DNA from: Clostridium sp.
Lineage (GTDB): Bacteria; Bacillota; Clostridia; Lachnospirales; Lachnospiraceae
DNA: 48,872 bases
Assembly: GCA_023664325.1 (NCBI GenBank)
Contig: JAMPFS010000023.1
Span: 1-48,872, forward strand
Direction: 5' to 3'
The notes beneath the pieces were generated by a model, which was given only the letters and a program-made list of their open reading frames with translations, had not been told where the DNA came from and ran no database searches. Every line of letters begins with the position of its first letter. The stretch's first letter is position 1. The position numbers were made by a program, and so were the translations under genes. Positions 8,065 through 16,773 of this stretch are shown one piece after another.

Positions 8065-8940
8065 TTGGCAGCGAATGATTACCAGGAAGAAAACATACAA
8101 AGTGATAATCCGGGAGGAAGCGCAGAACCCCGTGAGTCAAGGCTTAAGAGAGGAATGGATATATTTGGGTGTCTTTTCGCATTAAATGTTGTGTTTGTGA
8201 TAAGCTGTCTTCCGGTTGTTACGATTGGAGCGGCATTTACAGCCTTATATGTCATGATGTTTAAGATTCAGAGAAGAGATGATTATACGGTCGTCAGGGA
8301 ATATTTTATGGCATTTCGCCAGAATTTTAAAAGAGGAACGATATCCTGGCTGATTATTGTACTTGTGTGTGTTATTTTGTGGGGGCAGTACACATATGTC
8401 TGCAACTTTGAAGGCGCGCTTGTTTCGTTCTATTCGGTTGCGCTGGTGGTGGAAGGAGTTGTTTTTGCACTGATTCTTCCGTTTGTTTTTCCACTTTTGG
8501 CATATTTTGATAATACGGTTGCAAATACGTTTAAAAATGCATTTTTCTTAGCCGTCAGCAATCTCGGTTCCTGGATTAAAATGTCGGTGGCATGGTTTGC
8601 AACGATTGCCTTCTCGTTTGGATATGAGGCGATTATACTGAATACATGGTACTTATGGCTGTTGCTGATGTTTGCGCTGCTTGCCTATGGAACATCCCTT
8701 ACTGCACGAAAAGTATTTGACCGGGTAGCGGTGACGCAGAAGGAGAAAGAGGAGAACGAGGCAGCCAAAGAAAACGAAGCAGCCAAAGAGGGCGGCACAG
8801 CCAGCAAGAACAAAGCAGCCAAAAAGGACGGAACGGAAAAACCAAAGAAGCGTTCGATTAAAGAAAAGCAGGCATTGGTTGCAGCGCTGGCGGCAGACGA
8901 GTCCGAGGCGGAGGAAAGCACAGAAGAAAATCAGGCATAA
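8065..8940 (+). CDS. DUF624 (YesL-like) membrane protein
   Basis: This 291-residue protein has about five membrane helices and the hallmark DUF624 opening ('DIFGCLFALNVVFVISCLPVVTIGAAFTALY'). The family often lies next to carbohydrate ABC importers and its function is not settled. The start is a TTG at 8065 with a perfect AGGAGG 8 bases before it; there is no competing in-frame ATG. The last 60 or so residues are an unusual charged tail rich in Lys, Glu and Ala with short repeats such as ENEAAKENEAAKE. That tail is absent from typical family members and should lie in the cytosol. Confidence 0.85.
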   Translation: MAANDYQEENIQSDNPGGSAEPRESRLKRGMDIFGCLFALNVVFVISCLPVVTIGAAFTALYVMMFKIQRRDDYTVVREYFMAFRQNFKRGTISWLIIVLVCVILWGQYTYVCNFEGALVSFYSVALVVEGVVFALILPFVFPLLAYFDNTVANTFKNAFFLAVSNLGSWIKMSVAWFATIAFSFGYEAIILNTWYLWLLLMFALLAYGTSLTARKVFDRVAVTQKEKEENEAAKENEAAKEGGTASKNKAAKKDGTEKPKKRSIKEKQALVAALAADESEAEESTEENQA

Positions 8941-8994
8941 AATGATATTTCCGGTAATATAGAACATGTTAGAATGGAGTGAAGGGGGATTGGC

Positions 8995-10815
8995 ATGTGG
9001 AACAGGCAGGATGCAGGAGAGCATGAGACGGAGAATGTACAGCAGGAGCAGAAGGATTACAACCGCATGCTTGAAAGTTTTAAGCGGCACAAAAACCATA
9101 GCCTGAAGACATTGCTTGCCATTTACAAGGGGCAGTATTTTAAGATTTTTCTGTCGGTTCTGTTTTTTGCAATCAAGCATATGCCGGTGCTGATTTTGCC
9201 AATTGTGACGGCAAATATTATCAATGCTGCCACCAATTTAACGGAGCAGACCATGCATATTATTTTTGTGAATGTAGTGGTGATGAGCATACTCGTGTTA
9301 CAAAATGTTCTGACAAATTATTGGCATACTTATTTTTATGCAAAGGTAACCCGGGATGTGGAGTGCCAGCTTCGTGGCTCAATGGTGAGGAAGTTACAGC
9401 AGCTTTCCATTACATATCACAATGAAATGCAGTCGGGGCGCCTGCAGTCAAAGGTGATGCGGGATGTGGAACAGATTCAGAATTTGTCCTCGCAGGTATT
9501 TATTACCATCTTAAGTATGGTTTTTAATATTATTGTCGCATTTTGTGTGGTATTGGGATCTTCCACAACGGTCTTTTTATTTTTTCTGGGGCTGATTCCG
9601 GTATCTGTATTCATACGGATTGCCTTCCGGGATAAGATTAACCGCAGAAATCACGGGTTTCGGAAAGAAATGGAGGAGACTTCTGTCAAGGTGATGGAAA
9701 TGGTCGATCTGATTCCGGTTACCCGTGCGCATGCATTGGAGGAGACGGAGACAAGAAAATTACATTCCCAGTTCAAAAATGTGGAGCAGGAGGGATTTCG
9801 GCTTGACATGTTACAGTCCTTTTTCGGATCGATCAGTTGGGCATCGTTTCAGATTTTCCAGGTGTTGTGCCTCGGGTTTACCGGGTATCTGGCAGTCAAA
9901 GGGGAAATCCAGCCCGGGGATGTGGTGATGTATCAGACTTATTTTGGCACAATTGTGAATCAGGTAAGCGGTTTGATTACATTGATTCCGATTATTTCAA
10001 AGGGGTTAGAGTCCGTCAATTCTGTTGGGGATATTCTACTGTGCAATGATGTGGAGGAGAATAGCGGACACAGGAAAATCAAAGATATCAAGGGCGATAT
10101 CACATTTTCGGATGTGACATTTCAGTTTCATGATGCGGACACGCCGGTGTTAGAACACTTGGATTTTGAGGTGCGCGCAGGGGAGACAATCGCTTTTGTC
10201 GGGGCTTCCGGCGCAGGCAAGACCACAATTCTCAATCTGGTCATTGGTTTTCTCAGTGCGACGGAGGGAACGGTATTGATTGACGGCAGGGATATGAGGC
10301 ATTTCGATTTGCGAAGCTACCGTCAGCATATTGCGGTAGTTCCCCAGACTCCGATTTTGTTTACCGGAACGATACGGGAGAATATCACCTATGGCGCAGA
10401 TAATGTTTCAGAGGCATTTTTGCAGGAGGTCGTGCGTGCGGCAAATCTTGAGGAGCTGATAAAGGAATTGCCGATGGGGCTGGATACGGAGATTATGGAA
10501 CATGGTTCTAACCTGTCGGGAGGGCAGAGGCAGAGAGTGTCGATTGCCCGCGCATTTGTCAGAAATCCTCAAATTCTGATTTTGGATGAGGCAACCTCTG
10601 CATTGGATACGATTTCTGAGAAAAAGATTCAGGACAGCATTGACAGGCTTGTGAAGAATCGGACGACATTGATTGTGGCGCATCGCTTATCCACGATTCG
10701 CAATGCAGACAAAATTGCAGTGGTCGGGGAAGGCAGAATTGTGGAATATGGAACATATGAGGAACTGATGGAGAAGAAGGGCGCATTCTATGAAATGCGT
10801 TCCCTACAGGTGTAA
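8995..10815 (+). CDS. ABC exporter half-transporter (permease fused to ATPase)
   Basis: This 606-residue protein has an N-terminal six-helix exporter domain (about residues 35-330) and a C-terminal nucleotide-binding domain. Walker A is GASGAGKTT near 402-410, the signature LSGGQRQR near 506-513, and Walker B ILILDEATSALD near 527. An H-loop His follows in 'IVAHRLST'. Everything needed for ATP hydrolysis is present. Half-transporters of this type dimerise; as there is no partner gene next to it, a homodimer is likely. It could export a lipid, peptide or drug; the substrate is not predictable. It starts at the ATG at 8995 behind GAAGGGGG. Confidence 0.92.
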   Translation: MWNRQDAGEHETENVQQEQKDYNRMLESFKRHKNHSLKTLLAIYKGQYFKIFLSVLFFAIKHMPVLILPIVTANIINAATNLTEQTMHIIFVNVVVMSILVLQNVLTNYWHTYFYAKVTRDVECQLRGSMVRKLQQLSITYHNEMQSGRLQSKVMRDVEQIQNLSSQVFITILSMVFNIIVAFCVVLGSSTTVFLFFLGLIPVSVFIRIAFRDKINRRNHGFRKEMEETSVKVMEMVDLIPVTRAHALEETETRKLHSQFKNVEQEGFRLDMLQSFFGSISWASFQIFQVLCLGFTGYLAVKGEIQPGDVVMYQTYFGTIVNQVSGLITLIPIISKGLESVNSVGDILLCNDVEENSGHRKIKDIKGDITFSDVTFQFHDADTPVLEHLDFEVRAGETIAFVGASGAGKTTILNLVIGFLSATEGTVLIDGRDMRHFDLRSYRQHIAVVPQTPILFTGTIRENITYGADNVSEAFLQEVVRAANLEELIKELPMGLDTEIMEHGSNLSGGQRQRVSIARAFVRNPQILILDEATSALDTISEKKIQDSIDRLVKNRTTLIVAHRLSTIRNADKIAVVGEGRIVEYGTYEELMEKKGAFYEMRSLQV

Positions 10816-10886
10816 GCAGATTTTGAAAACAGGGCATTTCGCAATTAGCTATGCAGGTTTCACGCAAAAGAGGAAAGGCAGGGCGG

Positions 10887-12200
10887 ATGATGATGAAAGA
10901 GGAACACAATGCGTTAGGGGAAGGATATGAACACCGGATACATATTTTGCTGCTGTACTATTACAGGATGTTAAAGCAGGATTGTAAGAGTTTGTTCAAA
11001 TGGATCTTGTTGGCGGTTTTTACCGGTTTGACCGTAGGTGGGATTAGCAGCCTCTTTTCATTTGTGCTTACACAGGTCACGGTGTTCCGGGAAAAACATT
11101 TGTGGGTGTTTTTGTTTCTTCCGGTGACAGGCGTGGTGATAGTTTTTCTGTATAAGAAAATCGGCAGGCAGGATGGCGGCGTCAACCAGGTCTTTTCCAC
11201 GATTACCACAAAGGATGATGTGGCATTCCGTTCAGCTCCCCTCATCTTTGTGTCCACTGCGCTTACGCATCTGGTAGGTGGCTCGGCAGGACGCGAGGGC
11301 GCGGCAATCCAGCTCGGGGGCAGCGTTGGCAACCAGCTTGGGCGGTGGTTAAAGCTTGACGAGCAGGACCGCCACGTTATGGTTATGAGTGGCATGAGCG
11401 CTGCCTTTTCCGCATTGTTTGGCACACCGATGGCGGCAGCAATCTTCTCAATGGAGGTTGTAAGTGTGGGGGTTATGTATTATACAGCGCTTGTGCCGTG
11501 TGTGATTGCCTCCCTGATTGCCACTGATTTTGCGGCAGGTCTCGGTATTCACCCGGAGGTATTTCATGTTTCAAAAATTCCAAAGCTTACGGTGGCTTCC
11601 GGGGTGAAAATGGGAGTCATTGCTTTGGGGTGCGCGGTGTTAAGCGTTGTCTTTTGTGTTGTGTTAAGGCAGACAGGCGCAGTCTTCCATAACAAACTGA
11701 AAAACAAATATGTCCGTGTCGTTGTTGCGGGTATTGTGATTATATTGCTCACGGTCTGCCTGCAAACCACAGATTACATGGGGGCAGGAATCGGAGGCAT
11801 TGCCAATGCGATTGAACATGGGCAGGCGAGGCCGTTTGCCTTTTTCTGGAAAATGGTGCTGACGGCAATCACTATGCGGGCAGGTTTTAAGGGAGGGGAG
11901 ATTGTGCCGTCCTTTTTTGTGGGGGCAACCTTTGGCTGTTCGATGGGACATTTACTCGGACTGTCTCCTTCCCTTTGCGCTGCTGCGGGAATGGTTGCGG
12001 TATTCTGTGGCGTGACAAATTGTCCGATTACCTCCATTCTCATAGCTTTTGAGCTGTTTGGCTTTGAGGGGGTTGCCTACTATCTGATTGCGGTATCCAT
12101 AAGCTATGCATCATCCGGGTATTACAGTTTATACAAAGACCAGACAATCGTATATTCCAAATACAAGGCAAAATATGTGAACCACCACACAAGGGTGTAA
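10887..12200 (+). CDS. ClC-family chloride channel / H+-Cl- antiporter
   Basis: This roughly 437-residue protein has 10 or more membrane helices. It carries the ClC signature GSAGREGAAIQLGG, in which the Glu of GREG (about residue 136) is the gating glutamate, followed by 'GMSAAFSALFGTPMAAAIFSMEV' and 'GGEIVPSFFVGATFG'. The gating Glu suggests it can work as a proton-coupled antiporter. I set the start at the ATG at 10887, with AGGAAAGG 8 bases upstream; an in-frame ATG at 10851 has no ribosome binding site and lies within a repeat-like segment. The next gene, a MoxR ATPase, follows after 18 bases. Confidence 0.88.
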   Translation: MMMKEEHNALGEGYEHRIHILLLYYYRMLKQDCKSLFKWILLAVFTGLTVGGISSLFSFVLTQVTVFREKHLWVFLFLPVTGVVIVFLYKKIGRQDGGVNQVFSTITTKDDVAFRSAPLIFVSTALTHLVGGSAGREGAAIQLGGSVGNQLGRWLKLDEQDRHVMVMSGMSAAFSALFGTPMAAAIFSMEVVSVGVMYYTALVPCVIASLIATDFAAGLGIHPEVFHVSKIPKLTVASGVKMGVIALGCAVLSVVFCVVLRQTGAVFHNKLKNKYVRVVVAGIVIILLTVCLQTTDYMGAGIGGIANAIEHGQARPFAFFWKMVLTAITMRAGFKGGEIVPSFFVGATFGCSMGHLLGLSPSLCAAAGMVAVFCGVTNCPITSILIAFELFGFEGVAYYLIAVSISYASSGYYSLYKDQTIVYSKYKAKYVNHHTRV

Positions 12201-12218
12201 GGGAGAAAGGAAGTATTT

Positions 12219-13145
12219 ATGGAAAACAAAATGTCAGTTGTAAAGGAAGAAATCAAGAGAGCCGTAAAGGGTAAGGATGAGGTTGTGGATAAGGTGCTTG
12301 CAGCTATGCTGGCAGGCGGACACATCCTCTTAGAGGACATTCCGGGAGTGGGTAAAACAACTCTTGCCATGTCGATTGCAAAATCCATGTCCCTGAGTTA
12401 TAAGAGAGTACAGTTTACACCGGATGTTCTGCCAAGTGATATTGTGGGATTTTCCATGTATAATCAGGATAAAAAGTCGTTTGAATATCAGCAGGGGGCT
12501 GTGTACTGTAATCTGTTTTTGGCAGATGAGATAAACCGTACCTCCCCAAAGACGCAATCTGCGTTATTAGAGGTAATGGAGGAGGGAAATGTTACAGTAG
12601 ACGGTGTGACAAGACCACTGCCGTCACCGTTTACCGTGATTGCAACGGAAAATCCACTCGGTTCCTCCGGTACCCAGATGCTGCCGGAATCACAGCTTGA
12701 CCGTTTTATGGTCTGCCTTTCGATGGGGTATCCGGAACATGATGCAGCCGTTGATATTTTAAGGGATAATGCAAAAAAACCGTTATCGCTTTTGCAGAAT
12801 GTCATTTCCATAGATGAATTTGAAGCATTGCGCCAAAAGACAAACGATATGTATGTTCATGATTCGATTTATGATTACATTGTAACGCTGGTCGAGCGAA
12901 CGAGAAGCAGCCGGTTATTCAGCATGGGAGCAAGCCCCCGGGGAAGTATTGCGCTGCTTCGCATGGCAAAAGCAATGGCGGTGCTTTCCGGCAGGGATTA
13001 TGTAACGCCGGAGGATATCAGCAGTGTGTTTGGTGATGTATTAGGACACAGAGTCAAACTCAGTACAAAGGCGAGGGCAGAAGGCAAGGATATAAAAGAA
13101 GCGTTGGGGGAACTGTTTGCAGAGGTAAAAGTGCCTCGCACTTAG
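12219..13145 (+). CDS. MoxR-family AAA+ ATPase
   Basis: This 308-residue cytosolic ATPase has Walker A PGVGKTT near residues 43-50, Walker B 'LFLADEINRTSPKTQSALLEVMEEG' (DE at about 102-103) and sensor residues in 'TENPLGSSGTQMLPESQLDRFM'. MoxR proteins act as chaperones that help insert cofactors or assemble proteins. They are usually encoded beside a DUF58 protein and a transglutaminase, exactly as here. It starts at an ATG preceded by GGGAGAAAGGAAG and leads into DUF58 after 12 bases. Confidence 0.93.
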   Translation: MENKMSVVKEEIKRAVKGKDEVVDKVLAAMLAGGHILLEDIPGVGKTTLAMSIAKSMSLSYKRVQFTPDVLPSDIVGFSMYNQDKKSFEYQQGAVYCNLFLADEINRTSPKTQSALLEVMEEGNVTVDGVTRPLPSPFTVIATENPLGSSGTQMLPESQLDRFMVCLSMGYPEHDAAVDILRDNAKKPLSLLQNVISIDEFEALRQKTNDMYVHDSIYDYIVTLVERTRSSRLFSMGASPRGSIALLRMAKAMAVLSGRDYVTPEDISSVFGDVLGHRVKLSTKARAEGKDIKEALGELFAEVKVPRT

Positions 13146-13157
13146 AGGGAGAAACAT

Positions 13158-14225
13158 ATGAAAAGAATCTGCAATTTCTTGCGGTATGGAATCGTAATTG
13201 CATTAAATGTGTTTATTATGGCAGCGTTTCACAGCTATGTCAATTTTGTGCTGCTGCTGGTGTTGATTCTGTTTCCCTTTTACAGTGTGTGGAGCCTTTA
13301 TAAGGTGAAATACAAGCTGGCTTTTCAGATTGCAGTGCCGGGGGAACCAATGGAGAAAAAGGATGAATTTTATGTACAGCTTATGCTCCAAAATCCAACA
13401 TGGCATCCTCTTATCAATGCTACAGTCAAACTGATTACTGCAAATCCCTTTTACCAGGAGGAGGGAACCCACTATCTTAACATGCCGGTTCGGGCAAGGA
13501 GTAAAACCGAGGTGACATATCCGGTGCAGATGAATTATTGCGGAAGGTTTGCGATCAGGGCGGAAGAGATACGGCTAATGGATTTACTTGGCATTGTGGA
13601 GACAGTCCTGCCGATTTCCGAGGAGAAAGAATGTATGATTTTTCCAAAGGGGGCGCTTCGCAGCCAGGAGGCGGGGCAGCTTTATATGAAGGGTGTCGCA
13701 GAGGCAATGGAGAGCAAGGAAAAGGGCTATGATTTCTCGGAGATCAGCGGCATCCGGGAATATATTCCGGGTGACAAGCTGCAAAATATCCACTGGAAAT
13801 TATCCGTTAAAAAGGATGAGCTGATGGTGAAGGAGCGGATTAGCGTGTCTGCCATGCAGTTAAACGTATTGGTAGAGCTTGCAAATGATGATGATATGCG
13901 TTTGGAGTCTGTATTGGAATTGGCAGACAGCGTGACAAGATCCTTTGTGGCGCAGAATTTGCCATTTACGGTATATTATTACAGCGCAAATCAGGGAACC
14001 ATTACCGGAACCTTTATCGGGAATGAGGCAGAACGGCGGGAGTGGCTTTCTATGGTTTTGTACGACCAAAGTTATGGGGAGATTGGCAGGGTAGAGAGGT
14101 TGTTTTTACGGGATGTATCAGCGGATGGCACATATCTTTATGTGGGATATGCAAATGGAACGGCAGGGGCTGATGCGATTTATGGCAGCCAGCAGACGGT
14201 GGCAGTGTTAAAGGGCCAGCTTTGA
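13158..14225 (+). CDS. DUF58-domain membrane protein
   Basis: This 355-residue protein has two N-terminal membrane helices (about residues 10-50) and a C-terminal DUF58 region. The family motif is visible near residues 198-225: 'GIREYIPGDKLQNIHWKLSVKKDELMVKE', with the conserved G-D-x-x-x-x-I-H-W-K core. DUF58 proteins are common partners of MoxR ATPases, and the domain resembles a vWA-like fold. The gene lies 12 bases after moxR and 10 bases before the transglutaminase gene, so the three are one transcription unit. The exact role in the envelope is unknown. Confidence 0.9.
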   Translation: MKRICNFLRYGIVIALNVFIMAAFHSYVNFVLLLVLILFPFYSVWSLYKVKYKLAFQIAVPGEPMEKKDEFYVQLMLQNPTWHPLINATVKLITANPFYQEEGTHYLNMPVRARSKTEVTYPVQMNYCGRFAIRAEEIRLMDLLGIVETVLPISEEKECMIFPKGALRSQEAGQLYMKGVAEAMESKEKGYDFSEISGIREYIPGDKLQNIHWKLSVKKDELMVKERISVSAMQLNVLVELANDDDMRLESVLELADSVTRSFVAQNLPFTVYYYSANQGTITGTFIGNEAERREWLSMVLYDQSYGEIGRVERLFLRDVSADGTYLYVGYANGTAGADAIYGSQQTVAVLKGQL

Positions 14226-14235
14226 AAAATGGGGA

Positions 14236-16701
14236 ATGGGTATGCTATTTCGGAAAAAGAAAAAAGAAGAACTGCATAAGGGGGATATTTTCTTAGCGAA
14301 GGGAATTTATCTGAAAAAGCCGGAGATTCAAAATGGCAATGTTGTTGTCAATTGCTTTTTGCGGTCGCTGATTGTGTTTTTGCTCGTGTTCGGTTCGGTT
14401 GGAGGTTTCTTATCTGCTTTTGACATATCTTATAATATAGGGCTGGTAGTCGTGTTTTACCTGTTGCTTTCCACATATTTTTCGTTTTTATATGCAACAT
14501 CCAAAATGATTTACCGGGATTTGGGTTATATTTTGTTTTTTGGCGTGTTTGTCGGGGCGATTTATCTGTTGCGGATTTATGCCAATTCCGGTTTTTATGT
14601 GGTCATAAACACAGCGCTGCAATATGCCCAGAATTTCTTTAATCTGTCCGGTGTAAGACAATATGAGGTGCAGATTGACCAGGCTTATCTGACGGTGGCG
14701 GTCGTGGCAATTTTTATTGGCATGGTGATGATTATTATTTTAAATATCTGGATGTATTCCACTATGAGCATCGCATGGACCATACTGTTTACGTTCCCAA
14801 TTTTATTGATTCCGCTTTACATGATGCTGACGCCGGGGATGATTTACCTGACAGCGCTTTGCGCCGGTTATATGGCAGTCATTGTGTTTAAGGCAAACGG
14901 GCATTTTGTTGTGTTTGCCTGGGATGCGCCGTTTCGGATTCGGGGGTTAAAAAAGAACAGGATCTCTTATACGCAGGATGCAGGCATATTCCGGCAGACA
15001 TTAACCGGTATGGCTGTGCTGTTTTTAGGGGTCGTGATGGTGGCGGAACTGATTCTGCCGTCCGGAGGGTTTGAAAGATTATTTAAGGAAGATAAGTTAA
15101 GGGAACGGACACAGGAGACAATCGGGAATTTCATTTTGCTGGGTTTTTCCGGGATGTACAATCATTATCAGTCTACCGGAGGAATGAGCGGTGGAAAACT
15201 TGGCGGTGTTTCAAATGTCCGTCCTGACTATCAGCCCGATTTGATTGTCTCTTATACGCCATATAGTACGGATACCGTATATTTAAAGGGTTTTACAGGT
15301 GGGAGATATGGTGATAACCAGTGGAAGAGTCTGTATGGCGAACAGCCGTATGGCATAGTGAGAGATGTACGGGATGATGATATTGAAATCTTTAAAGAGG
15401 AAAGTCTGTACAGGGAAGTGGAGCAGCTCTATGAAGCGGAGGCAAATGATGCCGAATACAGCGCCAGCGGTATCATGGATATTAAAAATGTCGGGGCGAG
15501 TACGGAATATCTGTACTACCCGTATTATACAAGATTCGAGGATTATTCGATTTATAATAACCACAGCCTGATGCCGTTAGCACAGGGAATTGCCATGCAG
15601 CAGGAAGTTTCCTACCTGTATTATCCCAAAATTGTGTGGGAGCAGGAGCTTTTGGCAAAGCAGCCAAAGGCGATGGACACCTCACAGACAGCGGAATGGT
15701 TTTTGGAGGTTCCGGCAAAGAATCAGGAGGTCATCCAAAACGAATGTGAGAAAATCGGGCTTACGGATGCCATGTCACAGCAGGAGATTATAGAATCCGT
15801 AAGCGATTATTTTCAGGAGAATATCCCCTATACCTTAAAGCCGGGAGCAACCCCCAACAATCAGGATTTTATCAATTACTTTCTGACAAAAAACAGAAAG
15901 GGATATTGTGCGCATTTTGCTTCTGCCGCCACACTTATTTTCCGGCAGATGGGCATACCGGCGCGTTATGTGGAGGGGTATGCGTTTTCATTTGAGGCTG
16001 CGCTTGCCTCTGATATTAATGAGAGTAAGAAATATGAAGACTATCACTGGGGCTATTCGTCCATTGGTGAATCAGCGGTGCTGGATGTGGAAGTGACGGA
16101 TGCAATGGCGCATGCGTGGGTGGAAGTATATGTAGACGGTTTTGGCTGGAAGGTTGTGGAAGTGACACCGAGCAGCAGCGAGGATGTGGATGAGGATGAT
16201 TTCTGGTCTGCATTTACCGATTTCCTGAATAATGGCACCCTCGGAGACATGGGAAGAAATGGAGATGGCAATCTGACCTTTGATTTCCGGAAATATGTAT
16301 GGCTTTTATATGTGCTTTATGGAGCAATTGCGGCAATGCTGCTGATATCAGGCGGAAAGCTTATATACCGCAAGTGGCGCCGCTACAGGAAGTGCCATCA
16401 AAAGAATCAGGCAGAAGCAGTGGTTGCATATTATGCGGATTTGTGTGACATGCTCCGAATATGTGATGATTCTTTTGCGTATTGCAGGAATCATATGGAA
16501 CAGCTTGTTTATATGCAGACACAATATGGTATTCATATCGAATGTGAACAGATATGTGAGCAATTAGAGCGGATTAGCTTCGGTGGACAACCTCTTTTGG
16601 AAACACAGCTAGACGAGCTAAGAGGGCTGCTAAAACAGATCAGAAAGGCTGTTTGGGAACAGGTGTCGTGGCGGTATAAGGCGGCGTTGTTCCGAAGATA
16701 A
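14236..16701 (+). CDS. Membrane-anchored transglutaminase-like protein
   Basis: This 821-residue protein has a block of about six membrane helices in the first 240 residues, another near 265, a long extracellular region with a transglutaminase core, a further helix near 690, and a cytosolic C-terminal tail (DUF4129-like position). The catalytic Cys is in GYCAHFASA (about Cys 558) and the His in MAHAWVEVY (about His 626). The third catalytic position, usually Asp in D-P-T-P, reads E-V-T-P (Glu 642). It is the standard third member of MoxR-DUF58-transglutaminase clusters, thought to work on envelope proteins or peptidoglycan cross-links. An alternative ATG at 14242 is equally possible as start. 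Confidence 0.88.
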   Translation: MGMLFRKKKKEELHKGDIFLAKGIYLKKPEIQNGNVVVNCFLRSLIVFLLVFGSVGGFLSAFDISYNIGLVVVFYLLLSTYFSFLYATSKMIYRDLGYILFFGVFVGAIYLLRIYANSGFYVVINTALQYAQNFFNLSGVRQYEVQIDQAYLTVAVVAIFIGMVMIIILNIWMYSTMSIAWTILFTFPILLIPLYMMLTPGMIYLTALCAGYMAVIVFKANGHFVVFAWDAPFRIRGLKKNRISYTQDAGIFRQTLTGMAVLFLGVVMVAELILPSGGFERLFKEDKLRERTQETIGNFILLGFSGMYNHYQSTGGMSGGKLGGVSNVRPDYQPDLIVSYTPYSTDTVYLKGFTGGRYGDNQWKSLYGEQPYGIVRDVRDDDIEIFKEESLYREVEQLYEAEANDAEYSASGIMDIKNVGASTEYLYYPYYTRFEDYSIYNNHSLMPLAQGIAMQQEVSYLYYPKIVWEQELLAKQPKAMDTSQTAEWFLEVPAKNQEVIQNECEKIGLTDAMSQQEIIESVSDYFQENIPYTLKPGATPNNQDFINYFLTKNRKGYCAHFASAATLIFRQMGIPARYVEGYAFSFEAALASDINESKKYEDYHWGYSSIGESAVLDVEVTDAMAHAWVEVYVDGFGWKVVEVTPSSSEDVDEDDFWSAFTDFLNNGTLGDMGRNGDGNLTFDFRKYVWLLYVLYGAIAAMLLISGGKLIYRKWRRYRKCHQKNQAEAVVAYYADLCDMLRICDDSFAYCRNHMEQLVYMQTQYGIHIECEQICEQLERISFGGQPLLETQLDELRGLLKQIRKAVWEQVSWRYKAALFRR

Positions 16702-16773
16702 AAAGCAATCTTGTTGGTTTACAAAAGATATGATGGAGCATATCAGAAATTTGTAGATAATGAGGATGTAAGC

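Noticed and set aside
7516..8100. Minus-strand frame of 194 codons opposite the PrsA-like gene
   Set aside because: It is the antisense of a well-supported gene, has odd composition (many His, Pro, Ser) and no ribosome binding site.
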